A model generated the notes under the pieces. It did not search any database. It worked only from the letters and a program-made list of their open reading frames with translations, and was not told where the DNA came from. Shown piece by piece: positions 15,855 to 17,821 of a stretch of 17,821 nucleotides of DNA. The stretch's first letter is position 1. Every line of letters starts with the position of its first letter. The DNA comes from Deinococcus frigens DSM 12807 (GTDB lineage: Bacteria > Deinococcota > Deinococci > Deinococcales > Deinococcaceae): the NCBI RefSeq assembly GCF_000701425.1, contig NZ_JNIW01000065.1, forward strand, positions 1 to 17,821, in the 5' to 3' direction. The position numbers and the translations under genes were made by a program.

Positions 15855-16253
15855 ATGCGAACTTCTCTGCTGCTGCTGGCGCTGCTGGCTGGGGCAACCC
15901 ATGCAAGAGCCGTGCTGAGCAGCATCCCGCCCACCCCACTGGCATGCCGCCTCCAGGTGATCCCAGATTACACGCTGATTTTCGCCTACCGCGCCGTGCT
16001 CCGCCTCTCGCCCGAGTGCGGCTTTTCCCAGACCCTGCGCGTGCGCAAGTCCAGCACCACCAGCGTCAAACGCAACGGTGCGCCCTACCAGCCGATCCGC
16101 CCGGAAGTGGGGGCCTGGGCGCTTGGGCATCTGGCCAGCACGGTGCCTGGGAACCAGAACTGGACCTCGCGCTCATGGCGCTGGGAGTTCAATGATCTGG
16201 TGCTGACCAAAGGCCGCTGGATCGCCGGGGAGGTCCTGTATGCCAGACCGTAG
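15855..16253 (+). CDS. Secreted protein of unknown function
   Basis: Protein of 132 residues with a clear signal peptide: MRTSLLLLALLAG then ATHARA, with a likely cleavage after Ala19 (A-R-A motif). The mature part is about 113 residues, basic, with two cysteines that could form a disulfide (LACRL and PECGF) and a Trp-rich C-terminal region. No family was recognised. It sits between the glycosidase-like protein and two membrane proteins of the lysis cassette, and its end overlaps the next gene by 14 bases. A periplasmic lysis accessory (spanin-like) or an envelope-modifying protein are both possible; nothing in the sequence decides between them. Confidence 0.7.
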   Translation: MRTSLLLLALLAGATHARAVLSSIPPTPLACRLQVIPDYTLIFAYRAVLRLSPECGFSQTLRVRKSSTTSVKRNGAPYQPIRPEVGAWALGHLASTVPGNQNWTSRSWRWEFNDLVLTKGRWIAGEVLYARP

Positions 16254-16695
16254 GCCGCCCGCTCCACTCGAACCGGTGTTCTGGCGCGCCGCGGCCTGGA
16301 GCCTGCGCGTCCATCTGGCCGTCATCTACCTGTGCTTTGGCGTAATGGTCCTGGCGCGGAACAACATTCCGCTGCTGTTCAAAAGCTATTCACACTTCGA
16401 TGATTTGGTGCCGTTCTGGTGGTGGGGTGCGGCATCACTGGTGGTGTCGGTGGGGCTGCTCGTTATACCCACCCGCGTGCCGTGGGGGCTGCTGACCACG
16501 CTCCTGAGCATGACCCTGAGCTTCACCATCGGCGCGACGTTCGTGCAGGGCGGCGGGCTGCTGCCAGGGGCCATCCTGTTTTTTATCTTCGGCCTCGGTT
16601 CCGGGGCGCTGTTCACACGGGCGCTGTGGATGTACGCGGTGCAGGTGCGGTGGTTCCGGGAACATGTGATCGAGAAGGGAGTCAACGGTGGCTGA
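16240..16695 (+). CDS. Four-helix membrane protein, holin candidate
   Basis: Protein of 151 residues with four probable membrane helices at about 22-39, 58-76, 82-102 and 107-127, and basic ends. It starts at ATG 16240 with GGAGG at 16229-16233, six bases upstream and inside the preceding gene. It overlaps the following gene by eight bases. Small multi-helix membrane proteins immediately before an endolysin are often holins or antiholins. Four helices is slightly more than the usual one to three, so a different lysis or envelope role remains open. Confidence 0.65.
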   Translation: MPDRRPPAPLEPVFWRAAAWSLRVHLAVIYLCFGVMVLARNNIPLLFKSYSHFDDLVPFWWWGAASLVVSVGLLVIPTRVPWGLLTTLLSMTLSFTIGATFVQGGGLLPGAILFFIFGLGSGALFTRALWMYAVQVRWFREHVIEKGVNGG

Positions 16696-17032
16696 GCAAA
16701 ACACCGTGGAGCTGGTTCTGAAAATGGTGGGCGGGACGGTGGGCCTCGGGGCCATCGGGGTCTTTGTGCGCGGCCTCTTCTCTGGAACGATCATCAGCGA
16801 GAAAGAGATGCGGGATGACCTCCGCACCGAGGTAGGCCGCCTGCGCCTGATTCAGGAACGGCAGCAGACGGAGATCGACGAGCTGCGCCGGGGCGTGCGT
16901 CAGCTCACCAACATCAACCTGCACCTGATCAGCAGCCGCGCCGAGGCCCGCGCGCTGGTCAACGCCCTGGAGCGCGAGCTGGGCCGCGTGCCCACCATCT
17001 GGCCGCCAGACCCGACAGGCACAGGGCTGTGA
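16688..17032 (+). CDS. Single-helix membrane protein with coiled coil, holin or lysis accessory
   Basis: Protein of 114 residues starting at GTG 16688 with GGAG at 16678-16681. One membrane helix lies at about 10-32, followed by a charged heptad-like coiled coil at about 38-95 and a Pro-rich tail. The gene ends 17 bases before the endolysin start and overlaps the four-helix protein gene upstream, so the three form a lysis operon. The membrane anchor plus coiled coil layout resembles small phage lysis proteins (holin or i-spanin-like), which I infer from position and topology only. A helix-first, coil-second order differs from XhlA-type proteins. Confidence 0.65.
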   Translation: MAEQNTVELVLKMVGGTVGLGAIGVFVRGLFSGTIISEKEMRDDLRTEVGRLRLIQERQQTEIDELRRGVRQLTNINLHLISSRAEARALVNALERELGRVPTIWPPDPTGTGL

Positions 17033-17049
17033 GCGGCACAAGGAGAGAC

Positions 17050-17751
17050 ATGACCAGTTTTTACCCCGTACTCAACACGCCCACCACCGCCTACACCGTG
17101 CAGAACGGGTGCGGGTTCATAGACTCCGCGTACTACGAAGCCAGGGGGGCAGTTCATAATGCATGTGACTGGAACGCCGTGACAGGCCGGGACACAGACC
17201 TGGGCGATCCGGTTCACGCCGCCGATACCGGCACGGTGGTCAATGCCGGTTGGGACGGCTACATCGGCGGCATGGTGGAACTCCAGCACAACGACGGCAC
17301 CATCAGCGGCTACTGGCACCTGCGCGACATCCACGTCAAGCGGGGCGAGGCGGTGCAAGGGGGCGATCTGATCGGCCAGATCGGCAAAGGGGCGCGCCTG
17401 AGCATGGACGCCCACCTGCACTTTTACGTGAAGAAGGCGGGCGTGAAATTGCCGCTGTCGTACTGGCCCAGCACCCACATGAAGAACCGTGCCGAGTGCG
17501 AAGCGTTTGTGCGGCAGAACTATCACCACCCGGAAGAGTGGCTGAAGGCCAGGGGCGCAAAGCGGCGCATCGAGGACCTTCAGGCGCTGCGCGGTAGCCC
17601 GATGCACACGCTGGTAAACGGCCAGGACGTGACCGGCACCCTGGCCCAGTACCCGGCCCAGGGCGTGACGGTGGACGCCCGCACATCCAAGACCGAGATC
17701 TACATCAACGGGCTGGTCGCGGTGGACCTTCCGGCACTGCCGCTCAAATAA
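17050..17751 (+). CDS. M23-family peptidoglycan endopeptidase (endolysin)
   Basis: Protein of 233 residues, the phage endolysin by position and motif. ATG 17050 is chosen because AAGGAG at 17040-17045 lies just upstream; an in-frame GTG at 17029 overlaps the previous stop but lacks a ribosome site. The LytM/M23 zinc peptidase signature is complete: HxxxD at His36-Asp40, a further His at 90 (YWHL), and HxH at His122-His124. The segment GDPVHAADTGTVV is also typical of the family. Such enzymes cut the peptide cross-links of peptidoglycan. There is no signal peptide, so export depends on the upstream membrane proteins. The C-terminal ~70 residues form a short strand-rich extension that may bind the cell wall. 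Confidence 0.88.
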   Translation: MTSFYPVLNTPTTAYTVQNGCGFIDSAYYEARGAVHNACDWNAVTGRDTDLGDPVHAADTGTVVNAGWDGYIGGMVELQHNDGTISGYWHLRDIHVKRGEAVQGGDLIGQIGKGARLSMDAHLHFYVKKAGVKLPLSYWPSTHMKNRAECEAFVRQNYHHPEEWLKARGAKRRIEDLQALRGSPMHTLVNGQDVTGTLAQYPAQGVTVDARTSKTEIYINGLVAVDLPALPLK

Positions 17752-17821
17752 GGCCCGCCGCGCAACCCAGTTACGGGCAGGGATCCAGAAAAACGAACTT
17801 CTGTTGCGTCAATCCTTCGCC

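Noticed and set aside
17753..17778. GCCCG / CGGGC hairpin after the endolysin
   Set aside because: Five-base stem, 16-base loop and no T-run; likely chance in GC-rich sequence.

Overview
This is the distal tail and lysis half of a tailed-phage genome, most likely an integrated prophage. It sits in a high-GC bacterium. I lean towards Deinococcus because one gene has a TANNNT box exactly 7 bases before its ATG, the arrangement described for leaderless Deinococcus mRNAs, but the host is not proven. No integrase, attachment site, tRNA, rRNA, insertion sequence or CRISPR array is visible. Almost everything reads on the + strand in tightly packed genes.

Region by region: (1) 2-3910, the bulk of a tape measure protein whose start lies before the window. 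(2) 3931-9202, three translationally coupled tail genes: a probable tail hub/tip protein, a small partner, and a 1051-residue fibre ending in an SGNH/GDSL esterase-type domain. (3) 9262-10791, an independent unit with its own promoter-like box, a lipoprotein carrying a second copy of the fibre's SGNH domain behind a proline-rich linker, and a strong hairpin terminator. (4) 10792-11893, an AT-richer island holding one leftward gene of an uncharacterised family, closed on the right by a second hairpin like the first. (5) 11923-14500, a tailspike-like protein (Ig-like, Fn3-like, then parallel beta-helix) and a small helical protein, followed by an intrinsic terminator. (6) 14580-17751, a late cassette: a small HExxH metallopeptidase-like lipoprotein, a TIM-barrel glycosidase-like protein, a secreted protein, a four-helix membrane protein, a one-helix coiled-coil membrane protein (the last two are holin or lysis-accessory candidates), and an M23 endopeptidase endolysin. 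The last 70 bases hold nothing recognisable.

How the parts fit: the tape measure, hub, fibre and spike build a siphovirus-type tail with two candidate surface-glycan-acting tail proteins. The lysis genes release the particles. Between them are genes that look useful to the lysogen or the late infected cell (lipoprotein esterase, leftward moron, metallopeptidase lipoprotein, glycosidase-like protein). The most interesting observation is that the catalytic domain of the tail fibre has been copied into a membrane-anchored lipoprotein made from its own promoter. This suggests a surface-modifying system that trims or masks the phage's own receptor on the host, acting as superinfection exclusion or preventing re-adsorption.
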